64,000 bases of DNA from a virus. Below, piece after piece: positions 37,345-46,135 of this stretch (position 1 is its first letter; each line of letters begins with the position of its first letter). The DNA is taken from positions 1 through 64,000 of the IMG/VR virus record IMGVR_UViG_3300031673_000015. One strand, written 5' to 3'. The notes beneath the pieces are model-generated. The model was not told the DNA's origin. It saw only the letters and a program-made list of their open reading frames with translations, and did not search any database. A program made the translations under genes and the position numbers.

Positions 37345-39551
37345 TGATACAATTTAATATGATAACGGCACAAGGGTTTGGGTCTATTGTTAAGCCCCTT
37401 ACTTTTCATTTCAATCATTCTGGACTAAGCCTGATAAAAGGTATTAATGGATCTGGAAAAACTACAGTATTTGAGGCTCTGGTATGGTGTCTATATGGTA
37501 TCAACCTAAAAGGAAAGACCGGTGATATGGTCATGTCCTGGCCGGAAACTCGTACTTCAGCCTTTATAGGGACTGCTGTAAGCGTATGCTTTAAGGTTGA
37601 TGACAATCTGTATACGATTATCCGGAATAAGAAATTTAAGGGAAAGCACATGGGTCTGAAGGGAGAAGATAGGTTAATGCTATTTGTTAATGAGGAATTG
37701 ATACCTGATGAGCTCCATAAAGACGGCATGCAAGATTACATTAATCAGCTTTTGGGTGTGGACTCCAGGATTTTTATGAATTCCATTATGTTCGGTCAGC
37801 GGATGGCTAAGTTGGTGGAAAGTAAGAATGATGATAAGCGCAAGCTATTTGAGGAATTGTTCGATACTGAATGGATTGAATCCTTTAAGCAGAGGATGAA
37901 TGAGCGTAAGGCCGAAGTAAACTTAAATATCAACACAGCGGAGAATAATTGGGATTCTAATCAGTTTAGGATTACAGATCTTCAAGAACGTATAGCACAA
38001 AATCAGGAAGCTTTAACCAAATGGAAAGATGAACATACTGTCCGGATAGAAAACTATAAAAAGGATTATGTGACCGCTGAATCCGTATGGCACCAAGCTC
38101 AGGAGGATATTAAGGCGCTGGGTAAAGCTCCGGAATTTGATGAAGAAGCCTACCAGGATAAGGATAAGAAATATAGCCAGTTGGAGCTGGACATTGGTGA
38201 AATATTAAGGAAAGTAGGTCGTATAGAGGGACAGATGGATATGTTAGCGGATGAGGATCCTGCTGTGTTGAAGAAGGGAATATTAGGCATAAGGTCAGAA
38301 ATCAGTGAATTAGATGAGCGTATGGCTAATTTTGGATGGAAAGAAGGACAAGATATTAAGGGGGAAGTTGGAGCTATTGGTGAGATGTTGGATGATATTA
38401 ATACGGCTTTGAAAGTAGCTCTATCCAGAGAAAAGGATCTAATTCACGGTTTAGACGCTAGTACAGCCTCAGATGAAGTATGTTATGCTTGCGGTCAACT
38501 TTTGGATGCAGAGGGAAAAGAAAAGATACGGCAATCGGTAGAAAAAGTAAAAGCTGAACAGAAAGCCCTTCATGAAGATATAGCTGCTAAAACGGCTACT
38601 CAAAGTCAGCTGGAAGAAGATCTTGAACTTTGGGAAAAGCTGTATAAGTGCCAGCAGGAAATCGAAGGCCATAATGAAAATATTGCTGTGAAAGAGGGGC
38701 TTATTAAGGATATCAGTGAACAGCAGGCCAAAGGAAAGGAACTGAATGATCAGATCAAGGCCCTGAAAGAGAGCATGATTCCTATGGATGCTGAAGCGGA
38801 AAAGATGTTGGAAGAACTGAAAAATTTGGATATAGAGCGGGAAACCTGGAGAGAGTGGAACAAAAAGAAAGAAAACCTGTTCCAAGAGTGTATCCGCTTA
38901 CAAAATAGCGCGGCAGACGCGCAAGGTAGATTAAGAGAAGTACAGGCCGAAAAGCCACCACAGTTTTACATAGAAACCGATCTAGCTAAGGTTGAGAAGG
39001 AGTGCACAGCTCAAAAGCAATTGAGTAAAATGATCAGCCAATTAAAAAGAGAGCATGGACTTCTGACTTGGTGGACGGTAAAAGCGCTAGGCGCTACTGG
39101 ATTGAAAGCTTATGTATTTAAGGCTATGTTAGGCCAGCTGAATAACTTCACCAGGAAGTACGGCCAGAGATTAGGGGTCTCTATTGAGTTTAGCATAGAT
39201 ATTACAAAAGCTTCCAAACCCTTTCAGACAGTGTGTTCGATAGGAGACAAGAAGGACAAGGATTACCGGGAGTTTTCCGGCGGTCAGAAACAGCGACTGG
39301 ATATTGTATTAGTGTTTGCCATGCATGATCTGATATCTCAAACTGCTGCTATGAATATCCTGATAATGGACGAAGTTTTCGAAGGGCTGGATGAAGAGGG
39401 AGAAGCTGCGGTGTTTGATCTAATTCGTATGAAAGCGGATGAAGGTAGGCAGGTATATGTAATCAGCCATAGTCAAGTGCTGGACAGCCTGTACTCTAGC
39501 AGTATACAAGTAACACAAGATAAAGATGGGTCTACAATTATTGAAGTATGA
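37344..39551 (+). CDS. SbcC/Rad50-type ATPase subunit, 735 aa
   Basis: Walker A 'LIKGINGSGKTTVFEAL' lies near residue 30. Two long coiled-coil arms flank a zinc hook 'CYACGQ' near residue 380. The C-terminal end has the ABC signature 'FSGGQKQRLDIVL' and Walker B 'ILIMDEVFEGLDEEG'. The length is typical of phage gp46-like proteins and shorter than bacterial SbcC. It works with the SbcD-type subunit encoded just upstream. Confidence 0.88.
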   Translation: MIQFNMITAQGFGSIVKPLTFHFNHSGLSLIKGINGSGKTTVFEALVWCLYGINLKGKTGDMVMSWPETRTSAFIGTAVSVCFKVDDNLYTIIRNKKFKGKHMGLKGEDRLMLFVNEELIPDELHKDGMQDYINQLLGVDSRIFMNSIMFGQRMAKLVESKNDDKRKLFEELFDTEWIESFKQRMNERKAEVNLNINTAENNWDSNQFRITDLQERIAQNQEALTKWKDEHTVRIENYKKDYVTAESVWHQAQEDIKALGKAPEFDEEAYQDKDKKYSQLELDIGEILRKVGRIEGQMDMLADEDPAVLKKGILGIRSEISELDERMANFGWKEGQDIKGEVGAIGEMLDDINTALKVALSREKDLIHGLDASTASDEVCYACGQLLDAEGKEKIRQSVEKVKAEQKALHEDIAAKTATQSQLEEDLELWEKLYKCQQEIEGHNENIAVKEGLIKDISEQQAKGKELNDQIKALKESMIPMDAEAEKMLEELKNLDIERETWREWNKKKENLFQECIRLQNSAADAQGRLREVQAEKPPQFYIETDLAKVEKECTAQKQLSKMISQLKREHGLLTWWTVKALGATGLKAYVFKAMLGQLNNFTRKYGQRLGVSIEFSIDITKASKPFQTVCSIGDKKDKDYREFSGGQKQRLDIVLVFAMHDLISQTAAMNILIMDEVFEGLDEEGEAAVFDLIRMKADEGRQVYVISHSQVLDSLYSSSIQVTQDKDGSTIIEV

Positions 39552-40063
39552 AGAAAATAGAAGGATTTGAGAATTATTCAATAACTTGGGATGGAAGAGT
39601 ATGGAGCCATAAACGTAAAAAATTTGTTAAATCTTGGACTAACGGATTCGGGTACCATCATATAGCCTTGTGGAAAGATAAAAGTAAACGTTATCAATTT
39701 AGTATTGCTAGGTTAGTGGCTCAGGCTTTTATTCCAAACCCGGATAATAAGCCGCAAGTTAATCATATAGACGGGGTTAAGGATAACAACCATAAAAATA
39801 ATTTAGAATGGGTAACAGCGAAGGAAAATATTGATCATGCAATAAATATGGGATTAATAGTATGTCCAGATCAAACAATAAATAACAAAAGAAAAATACC
39901 CATTAATGTTTACGATTATATAACAGGAAAATTGAGATCTACGCATACCTCCATAAGTGAGACAGCTAGATATTATAGTATATCTAGAGGAAATATTTGG
40001 GGAGTTTTAGCTGGGAAGCGGAGACAAACAAATGGATTAACATTTGAAAACATTTCTCAATAA
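39548..40063 (+). CDS. Free-standing HNH homing endonuclease, 171 aa
   Basis: The N-terminus is a NUMOD4-like motif ('KIEGFENYSITWDGRVWS'). The core HNH is 'PQVNHIDGVKDNNHKNNLEWVTAKEN' (NHID, NNxxNLEW). The C-terminus has a small helix-turn-helix ('SETARYYSISRGNIWGVLAG'). This is the layout of SPO1/I-HmuI-type homing enzymes. It overlaps the SbcC stop (ATGA) but does not split a gene, so it is an inserted mobile gene between SbcC and the next ORF. Confidence 0.85.
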   Translation: MKKIEGFENYSITWDGRVWSHKRKKFVKSWTNGFGYHHIALWKDKSKRYQFSIARLVAQAFIPNPDNKPQVNHIDGVKDNNHKNNLEWVTAKENIDHAINMGLIVCPDQTINNKRKIPINVYDYITGKLRSTHTSISETARYYSISRGNIWGVLAGKRRQTNGLTFENISQ

Positions 40064-40079
40064 TTTAATATTTTAATTT

Positions 40080-40703
40080 ATGTCAGAATTTAGTGAAACT
40101 CTTAAAAGCGAGATTGAAGAGGCCAGGAAAGCCTCAGTAGATTATTTGTCTGCTAAATCTTCGGGAGTTGGCACAGCAACGAAAAATCTAGGAGCGGATC
40201 CTGATACAAGATATATCCGTAGGTTGAAAAGAAGAAAGACCGAATACCTGGACGCTCTTGTGAATCAATTCTTCAGATTTCGTATGATCCAGCCGGACAC
40301 GGAGGGGGAAGAAGTAACGGCCAGGTTTAACTATCTGGATGATTTATGGAAAAAGGCTTGTGAACGCTTTAACTTAAAGGGGAAGCAAGGCCGTACTCCT
40401 AAGAAGGGAGAGAAACTTCCTGAAATGATAACCCCAGGTCATGGCCGGCCTTTCGTGTTGGTATATGAGGCCTTTCAGCAACGGGTTGAGTATTTCATGG
40501 ATATGGAAAAGAAACAAATTAAGGCCGCTAAGAAAAAAGCCGAAGAGAAAATTGCTGAACACTGGCTGAAGGTGAACTATCACCGTCTGTTTCGGAAATG
40601 GCCGTTTCGGACTATCTGGTTCTGGCTCCTGGCTTTAGGCCGGAAAAAACAGTATAACCAGAAGTGGAACAGGTTTTATAAGAACCATATATACGAAGAA
40701 TAA
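40080..40703 (+). CDS. Basic helical protein of unknown function, 207 aa
   Basis: It is strongly charged, with many Lys/Arg clusters ('RYIRRLKRRKTEYLDAL', 'KKQIKAAKKKAEEKIAEHW'). Near the C-terminus is an aromatic hydrophobic stretch ('WPFRTIWFWLLALG') of about 14 residues, too short for a clear membrane segment. No known motif is visible. It sits between the homing endonuclease and nuclease genes in the recombination module. Confidence 0.5.
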   Translation: MSEFSETLKSEIEEARKASVDYLSAKSSGVGTATKNLGADPDTRYIRRLKRRKTEYLDALVNQFFRFRMIQPDTEGEEVTARFNYLDDLWKKACERFNLKGKQGRTPKKGEKLPEMITPGHGRPFVLVYEAFQQRVEYFMDMEKKQIKAAKKKAEEKIAEHWLKVNYHRLFRKWPFRTIWFWLLALGRKKQYNQKWNRFYKNHIYEE

Positions 40704-40723
40704 TCATTTAAAATTTAATTCAA

Positions 40724-40927
40724 ATGAAAGCAAAAAAAGTAAAAAATGTATATAGCGTAGGAAATATGATATTTCAAGCTATACCAGAAACTTATATTTA
40801 TAAAGGATGTTATTTTAAGTGTGAAACCATAGCGGAGAAACCATGCTTAGATACAAAATTGGGATTAGCCTTAAGAAAAAAGGCAGATTGCGGAGGTAAT
40901 CATACTATTTATATACGTTTAAAGTGA
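40724..40927 (+). CDS. Small Cys-containing protein, 67 aa
   Basis: A short basic protein with three or four Cys ('YKGCYFKCETIAEKPCLDTK', then 'KADCGG') that may bind zinc. Its stop overlaps the GTG start of the nuclease gene. The family is not recognised. Confidence 0.5.
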   Translation: MKAKKVKNVYSVGNMIFQAIPETYIYKGCYFKCETIAEKPCLDTKLGLALRKKADCGGNHTIYIRLK

Positions 40928-41481
40928 AAAGTATAGAAGAGGATCTTTTCGGTGGGCGCAAGAAGCAACCAATCAATCAGAAGCAGAAAGGAAATCGCAA
41001 TGAATTGGTTGTGGCTAAGTTATTATCAGAATGGACCGGATCAGAATTTACCCGGGTGCCTATGTCCGGTGGTTTACGATGGAAGAATGCTGTCAATATA
41101 TGTGGGGATGTTGTGTCTACCGATCCCTCTTTTGATTTTCCGTTTTCAGTAGAGACCAAGCACATTAAATACCTGGGTATAGATTGGAAGGATCTTAATC
41201 AGGGATATCAGTTGAGAAAGAATTCAGTGTTATACAGGTACTTTGAACAGGCTTCCAGGGATGCAGAGAGAGCCGGTAAGAAGCCTTTGCTAATAATCCG
41301 TCAAAATGATATGCCTGAGAAGGAATATTTCCTTATTTTTAGACTTGAGGGATTATTTTCTGCTGTGATGCTAAACTCTGGTGGAGCAACACAAATATTA
41401 TTCGGAGATAATATAGCTGGTTTTTTATTCTCAGAAATAAAAAATATTGAATTTAAACAATTTATACAATGGATGACTTAA
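40924..41481 (+). CDS. PD-(D/E)XK nuclease, Holliday-junction-resolvase-like, 185 aa
   Basis: It starts at GTG 40924 over the previous stop. 'QKGNRNELVVAKLLSEWTG' supplies the N-terminal Glu helix, 'NICGDVVSTDPSFDFPFSVETKHI' gives the D...ExK core. The spacing fits small resolvase-like nucleases (Hjc/RecU-like). It would resolve branched recombination intermediates made by the NinB, SbcCD and UvsW-like proteins. It overlaps the amidase gene by 13 bp. Confidence 0.65.
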   Translation: MKSIEEDLFGGRKKQPINQKQKGNRNELVVAKLLSEWTGSEFTRVPMSGGLRWKNAVNICGDVVSTDPSFDFPFSVETKHIKYLGIDWKDLNQGYQLRKNSVLYRYFEQASRDAERAGKKPLLIIRQNDMPEKEYFLIFRLEGLFSAVMLNSGGATQILFGDNIAGFLFSEIKNIEFKQFIQWMT

Positions 41482-42155
41482 TAAATTTTGTAGCAAATGC
41501 ACAAATACCGGTACGTAATCGTAGCCGTAAGTGTCCCTATGTCGAGATCATAGATCCTGGACATGGTGGTATTATCGATGGAAAATACGTAACGGCTCCT
41601 GATAAGATGTGGAAGCATCCTGGATTTACCTTCTATGAGGGGGTATTCAACCGAGCTGTAGCCTGGAGGCATGCTCAGGATATGTTTGCTAACAATAGGA
41701 GCTACGAGATTGTAGTGTATAATAATCATGATATATCGAGACTTGAAAGAGTAGCCCGAGCTAAGGACATTCACAAGGAGGCCCTGAAAGCCGGATTCAA
41801 AACTTATTATCATTCTATACATGGTAATGCCTTTGGAGTACAGTCTGTGAAGGGGGTGGAGGTATATACATCACCCGGGACCACTAAATCGGATCCGGTG
41901 GCTACAGTTTATTATTACCAGTTAGCTAAGCTTGGATGGAATATGCGGCCATGTTTTCAAGATGGGGATCCGGATAAAGAGGCTAGATTTACAGTTTTAA
42001 CTGAGACTCCAATGCCGGCCATTCTTTCCGAAACTGGGTTTTTCAGTAATCCGGAAGAGGCTAAGCTGATGAGCGAATTATTTACGGTTAACCAGATTGC
42101 CTTGCTTATGACCCAAGCGGATCAGCGGGTGCAACAATTAAATCTATTAGGATGA
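41469..42155 (+). CDS. N-acetylmuramoyl-L-alanine amidase (endolysin), 228 aa
   Basis: Amidase_3 fold: 'VEIIDPGHGG' (first zinc His), 'FYEGVFNRAVAWRHAQ' (zinc Glu), 'YYHSIHGNAFG' (second zinc His) and 'PAILSETGFFSNPEEAKLM' (catalytic Glu). It cuts the amide bond between muramic acid and the peptide in peptidoglycan. There is no signal peptide, so a holin or another export route is needed. It opens the lysis cassette with spanin-like genes behind it. Confidence 0.88.
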   Translation: MDDLINFVANAQIPVRNRSRKCPYVEIIDPGHGGIIDGKYVTAPDKMWKHPGFTFYEGVFNRAVAWRHAQDMFANNRSYEIVVYNNHDISRLERVARAKDIHKEALKAGFKTYYHSIHGNAFGVQSVKGVEVYTSPGTTKSDPVATVYYYQLAKLGWNMRPCFQDGDPDKEARFTVLTETPMPAILSETGFFSNPEEAKLMSELFTVNQIALLMTQADQRVQQLNLLG

Positions 42156-42847
42156 AAAACAATATTATATTAATACTGCTAGTGATAGCCCTTACCACGG
42201 CTTTGGTATTTACTCTTGGAGACAGGCGGAGTATTAACAAGGACTATAAGAACCTGGAAGGCCTGCTAAACGATACCATTGAACATTATGAAGTCAGAAC
42301 TCTGGCCGATGGTCAGGTAATTAATGAGCAAGCTCAGGTAATTACCACTAAAGATAATGCTTTAACAGCTGGTCTGGTAAAGCAGGAAGAACTTAAGGCT
42401 AGAAATTTGCGCAAAGATGTAACTATAGTTCGGCTGCAAAACGAGATTGCTGCCGTTAATTTGGAAGCAAATTATATTGATACTGTGACGGTGTATGATA
42501 CTGTCATTAATAATACCGGGTATATAAGTGTTCCCAGATCTTTTAATTACATTGATGAATGGTCCAGGATATTTGGTACGGTAAAAATTGACGGGGTAAC
42601 AATTGATACACTCCGAGTCTTTAGTGAGCCAACTATATATATAGGTTATCAACGGCAGAGCTTTTTCAAACCGCTAAATGCCGTAGTAATTACGGAGAAT
42701 AAGAACCCTTATCTCCGTACAACCGGAATGCAGAATGTAGTCATACAACAAAAGCCACCTATCTATAAACGACCATGGTGGCATAGAGGAGAAGGCTCGG
42801 CCGCAACAATAGGCGTACTGATATTACTGCGGAATTTGTTTAATTAA
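42152..42847 (+). CDS. Inner-membrane spanin-like (Rz-like) protein, 231 aa
   Basis: An N-terminal membrane anchor ('IILILLVIALTTALVFTLG') is followed by a coiled-coil region ('LEGLLNDTIEHYEVRT', 'KQEELKARNLRKDVTIVRLQNEIAAV') and a beta-type periplasmic part. A weak hydrophobic segment lies near the end. It starts inside the amidase stop (ATGA) and is followed by a probable lipoprotein, the Rz/Rz1 order. It is longer than classic i-spanins. Role inferred. Confidence 0.5.
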   Translation: MKNNIILILLVIALTTALVFTLGDRRSINKDYKNLEGLLNDTIEHYEVRTLADGQVINEQAQVITTKDNALTAGLVKQEELKARNLRKDVTIVRLQNEIAAVNLEANYIDTVTVYDTVINNTGYISVPRSFNYIDEWSRIFGTVKIDGVTIDTLRVFSEPTIYIGYQRQSFFKPLNAVVITENKNPYLRTTGMQNVVIQQKPPIYKRPWWHRGEGSAATIGVLILLRNLFN

Positions 42848-42857
42848 TAATTAATTT

Positions 42858-43124
42858 ATGAAAAAATGGACTGTTCTGATTGCCTTGCTTATGGTTTTTG
42901 TCGTTTGCGGGTCACCCGATCCCTACGATAAAATACAAGCCACCGAAGCAAAGTGGCAACAGCTATTCCCTCAGCGGATAAATTACGACTTTCAGACCCG
43001 AGAGGACCTGATAAGGTTGTACCAGCTATCGCCGAATAAGTATCTTTGGTTCCCGGATTCATTTCCTGCGGTGTACAAACAAAAGAATTTATACCATCAT
43101 AAATATAATCAAATAAAAAAATGA
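42858..43124 (+). CDS. Small exported protein, possible outer spanin lipoprotein, 88 aa
   Basis: The N-terminus 'KKWTVLIALLMVFVVCGS' is a signal peptide ending in Cys17, close to a lipobox but with Val instead of Gly/Ala/Ser before the Cys, so lipidation is uncertain. The mature part is about 70 residues, rich in Tyr and basic residues. Its position right after the spanin-like gene suggests the outer-membrane partner. Confidence 0.45.
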   Translation: MKKWTVLIALLMVFVVCGSPDPYDKIQATEAKWQQLFPQRINYDFQTREDLIRLYQLSPNKYLWFPDSFPAVYKQKNLYHHKYNQIKK

Positions 43125-43351
43125 ATTGGTTAATACTTTCATATATATTAATGGTCATATCTATTTTTGGGTTGTTTTTAAACGCACGAAAAAATATTTT
43201 ATGCTGGCCTATATGGTTAATTTCATCTGTTCTTTGGGTTGTTTATTTTATACATCTTCAAGAGCATGCAAGTATAATTATGTGGATTGTCTATACAGGA
43301 TTTAACATATATGGATGGTTTGCCTGGAAAAAAGCAAAACAAAACTTATAA
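43121..43351 (+). CDS. Half-size PnuC-like membrane protein, 76 aa
   Basis: Three membrane segments are seen (about 3-20, 27-46, 51-70). The pattern 'CWPIWLISSVLWVVYFIHL' and 'YTGFNIYGWFAWKKA' matches the two conserved blocks of PnuC-type nicotinamide riboside transporters ('W....S..W..YF' and 'Y...N.YGW..W'). It has less than half the usual length (about 200 aa), so it may act as an oligomer or be a decayed transporter. NAD-precursor import genes are known in phages. Confidence 0.55.
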   Translation: MNWLILSYILMVISIFGLFLNARKNILCWPIWLISSVLWVVYFIHLQEHASIIMWIVYTGFNIYGWFAWKKAKQNL

Positions 43352-43361
43352 CTGAGATAAG

Positions 43362-43733
43362 ATGAACACAATAACTTTTCAGGAGTTAAATGATCGGATT
43401 ACGTGGACATTATCACAAAAGATTGATCATTCGCTTTATGTTATTGATTCATTTTTTGCACAATATCCCAATTGTAGGGTTGCCTTTTCTGGTGGTGTGG
43501 ACAGTACTGTAATGTTAGATTTAGTCAAAATGCTAAAAAAAGATGTTATCCCGGTATTTGGAAACACAACAAATGAACACTCTGAAATATTAAGATTTGT
43601 AAAAAGTGTTGACAATATAAATATTGTACACCCCGAAACAACTTTTATAAAGGTAATTGAAGAATACGGTTTTCCGATGATAAGCAAGCGGGTTAAATAT
43701 GCTATTAAATGGGTCGTGCAAATTCATAAATAA
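43362..43733 (+). pseudogene. Truncated PAPS-reductase-family (PP-loop) gene, 123 aa
   Basis: The PP-loop 'RVAFSGGVDSTVMLDLVKML' is intact, and 'VIPVFGNTTNEHSEILRFVKS' and 'EYGFPMISKRVKYAIKW' follow as in the PAPS-reductase-like proteins of phages. The family normally runs on for 150 or more residues with a Cys/Arg-rich end. Here the frame stops right after the 'P.ISK' block, and the RNase H gene starts 8 bp later. A deletion of the 3' part is likely. A short active form cannot be excluded. Confidence 0.6.
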
Positions 43734-43741
43734 TAAAAGCC

Positions 43742-44221
43742 ATGAGACACTTAAATTTCTATTGTGACGGATCCTGCTACAATCACCCTACATTTAATAC
43801 CATGGGTATTGGGGTCTTTTGTCCCGAGCTGGATATTAGGATTAGTGAGTATGAGGGGTATGGTACCAATAATATAGCTGAGTATAAAGCTGTGATCATG
43901 GCTCTCCTGTATATAGCAAGGCTTATTATTGATTCAGATTTTAAAGTACGAACTAATCAACAATATAAGAATATTTATATTTATAGTGATAGTCAGATTG
44001 TAGTAAGGCAGTTAAATGGTAATTATCAAGTACATAATGAAAATTTACTTCAACAATTTTTACATGCTACAGGATTAATTACAGCATTACGTAAAACAAT
44101 AAAAATTAATATTGAATGGACTCACAGATCCACACCAGAACAACAAATAGCAGATGAATTATCTAGAAAAGGAAACCCCCATTACGCGGAAGTTGAAGGG
44201 GGACCAACCGATAGCTTTTGA
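43742..44221 (+). CDS. Ribonuclease H type I, 159 aa
   Basis: The catalytic residues are in place: 'LNFYCDGSCYNH' (Asp), 'NNIAEYKAVIMAL' (Glu), 'IYIYSDSQIVVRQL' (Asp) and 'QQIADELSRKG' (Asp). The length equals that of RNase HI. It removes RNA primers and RNA-DNA hybrids. The 3' end overlaps the helicase gene by 68 bp if the latter starts at 44154. Confidence 0.82.
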   Translation: MRHLNFYCDGSCYNHPTFNTMGIGVFCPELDIRISEYEGYGTNNIAEYKAVIMALLYIARLIIDSDFKVRTNQQYKNIYIYSDSQIVVRQLNGNYQVHNENLLQQFLHATGLITALRKTIKINIEWTHRSTPEQQIADELSRKGNPHYAEVEGGPTDSF

Positions 44222-45536
44222 AAAGCTGAAAATATTTTTAAAGATGGCCGGTGGAGGCATGCATTTGCTTGAAGGGTATGCCGGTACCGGTAAAACTTTT
44301 CTCCTGGCAGAGATCATAGATTACCTGGAGCAGAATACTCAGCACCGGGCTTTAATTACTGCCCCTACACATAAAGCTGTGAAGGTATTACGTCACTTCG
44401 TTCCGGGAGTAGATGCAATGACTACTCATGCTGCTTTGGCTTTAACTGAATATATAGACGGTCACGGTAACCAGACATTCAAGCGCCAGGGTAATAAACC
44501 TGTACCTGCCATAGAATATCAGTTTGTGGTAGTTGATGAGGCTTCTATGTTGGCGGATGATTTGTTTATGGAACTGGTACCTTTTGTAGAGATGGGAATT
44601 AAGGTTCTGTTTGTTGGGGACCCTATGCAAATCCCACCAGTAAACCAGAAGGACAGCATGCCTATGAACAAGGATGTCCGGAAAGACTATAACATATCGG
44701 TAGTCAGTTTAAAGGAGATTATACGACAGGAAGAGGGCAATCCGATCATAGAGACTTCATTTAAGATTAGAAAAGCCATTTTAAGGCCCTCTCCCATCGT
44801 TATACGGGAAAATGGACTAACTCTTCAAGGAGAGGTGAGATTCGTCAGGAGAGCTGACGAAAGCCTGCTTATCGAAGAGATTTTGCCTTTGTATGCATCT
44901 GAGGAGTTTAGTAAGGATCCAGATACAATAAAAGTGATAGCCTGGACCAACAAAACTGTGAACCGGTTTAATGATATCATAAGAGCGCATTTATTTGGTG
45001 AGAATCTACCTAAAGTCATTGAGGGGGACAAATTAATAGCTGATGCCCCAGTCATGGAGGATAAACGGATCCTGATTCATACTAACGAAGAAATGGATGT
45101 GGTAGAAGTAAACATAAATGAAATGTCTTTAGGAAGTACCTGGATTATGAAATATTATCATTGTCGGGTTAGGTTGCAACGAACTTCAGGTATCTACAAT
45201 GAAGTCATGATCAGAATTGTTCATGAAGAATCAGAAGATCTATATGATACTATTATAGGTAAACTGAGGGTCCTGGCTAAATCACACAAGCAAGGAGGCT
45301 ATGAAGCTCGATCAGCCTGGATGGATTATTTCGGATTTATAGAGGAATGGCACAGGGTTAAATATAACTACGCTATTACAGCGCATAAATCGCAGGGCAG
45401 TACATATAAACAAGTGGTAGTATTAGAGTATGATATGGAGCACAACCGAAAGACCTTTGAGAAGAACCGTATATTGTACACAGCATGTACGCGACCTTCC
45501 CATTGCCTGATTGTTGTTTACAACCCGCTTACTTAG
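44154..45536 (+). CDS. Dda/RecD-like superfamily 1B helicase, 460 aa
   Basis: Walker A is 'LLEGYAGTGKTFLLAEI' near residue 40, Walker B is 'YQFVVVDEASMLADDL', 'LFVGDPMQIPP' is motif III, and 'AITAHKSQGSTYKQVVV' is the UvrD_C_2-type motif near the C-terminus. The layout matches T4 Dda and small RecD proteins. ATG 44154 overlaps RNase H; ATG 44244, 20 codons before the P-loop region, is an alternative. It is the last plus-strand gene before a shared terminator. Confidence 0.8.
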   Translation: MNYLEKETPITRKLKGDQPIAFEKLKIFLKMAGGGMHLLEGYAGTGKTFLLAEIIDYLEQNTQHRALITAPTHKAVKVLRHFVPGVDAMTTHAALALTEYIDGHGNQTFKRQGNKPVPAIEYQFVVVDEASMLADDLFMELVPFVEMGIKVLFVGDPMQIPPVNQKDSMPMNKDVRKDYNISVVSLKEIIRQEEGNPIIETSFKIRKAILRPSPIVIRENGLTLQGEVRFVRRADESLLIEEILPLYASEEFSKDPDTIKVIAWTNKTVNRFNDIIRAHLFGENLPKVIEGDKLIADAPVMEDKRILIHTNEEMDVVEVNINEMSLGSTWIMKYYHCRVRLQRTSGIYNEVMIRIVHEESEDLYDTIIGKLRVLAKSHKQGGYEARSAWMDYFGFIEEWHRVKYNYAITAHKSQGSTYKQVVVLEYDMEHNRKTFEKNRILYTACTRPSHCLIVVYNPLT

Positions 45537-45552
45537 TAGGCGGGTTTTTTAT
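45522..45552. terminator. Bidirectional terminator between convergent genes
   Basis: AACCCGC (45522-45528) pairs with GCGGGTT (45540-45546) and is followed by a T run. The plus-strand helicase ends inside it, and the minus-strand gene at 45529 also ends inside it. Confidence 0.8.
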
Positions 45553-45978
45553 ATAACTATTATTTTCGGTTTTGAGTTTGAGGATTTCCTTTTTAAGGCC
45601 TTTGATAACAAGATCCACAATAGCCAGGGCCGTAACTACTGTCACAGATATACCCACACTCTCCAGCATTCCCACATCGTTATCCGGTGTATAGTATTTC
45701 ATATACCCTATTTGTTTGGGTTTAGGAGCAGGATTTGGATTGGATAGGTAATCAGAAATTTGTTCCGGTGATTGTTGTTGAATTGTACGAGAATCATACA
45801 AAGGTTGTAGGACAGGGCGTATTCCGTTGTTAGGCATATCCTCCAGGATAACTTCAACGTAAGCAAGCTCTGCATTCATTACATGCTGAGCATACTTAGA
45901 TAATACATCAATTCTGTATTCCATGTGCTTAATGAGCACGGAATTTTTGGCTATTTTTTCAACTATATCTTCTTTCAT
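45529..45978 (-). CDS. Protein with coiled-coil and hydrophobic C-terminal segment, 149 aa
   Basis: The first 45 residues are helical ('VEKIAKNSVLIKHMEYRIDVLSKYAQHVMNAE'). A Pro/Gln-rich middle follows ('SNPNPAPKPKQIG'). Residues about 105-130 are hydrophobic ('VGISVTVVTALAIVDLVI'), probably one membrane segment, followed by a Lys-rich end. It converges on the helicase gene. No family is recognised. A small membrane-linked accessory protein is the best description. Confidence 0.5.
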   Translation of the reverse strand: MKEDIVEKIAKNSVLIKHMEYRIDVLSKYAQHVMNAELAYVEVILEDMPNNGIRPVLQPLYDSRTIQQQSPEQISDYLSNPNPAPKPKQIGYMKYYTPDNDVGMLESVGISVTVVTALAIVDLVIKGLKKEILKLKTENNSYIKNPPTK

Positions 45979-46087
45979 TCTGTAAAGATATGTAAATTAA
46001 ATGGAAAATCCAATTTAGTTCTACAAAATATGACAAATAATCCCTATGATCTTAGATTAAAATTAGGGTATAGGATTTTAAACAATA

Positions 46088-46135
46088 GAAAACCCGGAGC
46101 AATTCATGCATAATACATGTTTTGTCCGGGTTTTC
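46088..46135. terminator. Hairpin terminator after the minus-strand gene at 46135
   Basis: GAAAACCCGG (46088-46097) pairs perfectly with CCGGGTTTTC (46126-46135). On the minus strand the hairpin directly follows the stop codon of the 199-aa gene. The arms end in A/T runs on both sides, so it may act in both directions. Confidence 0.75.
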
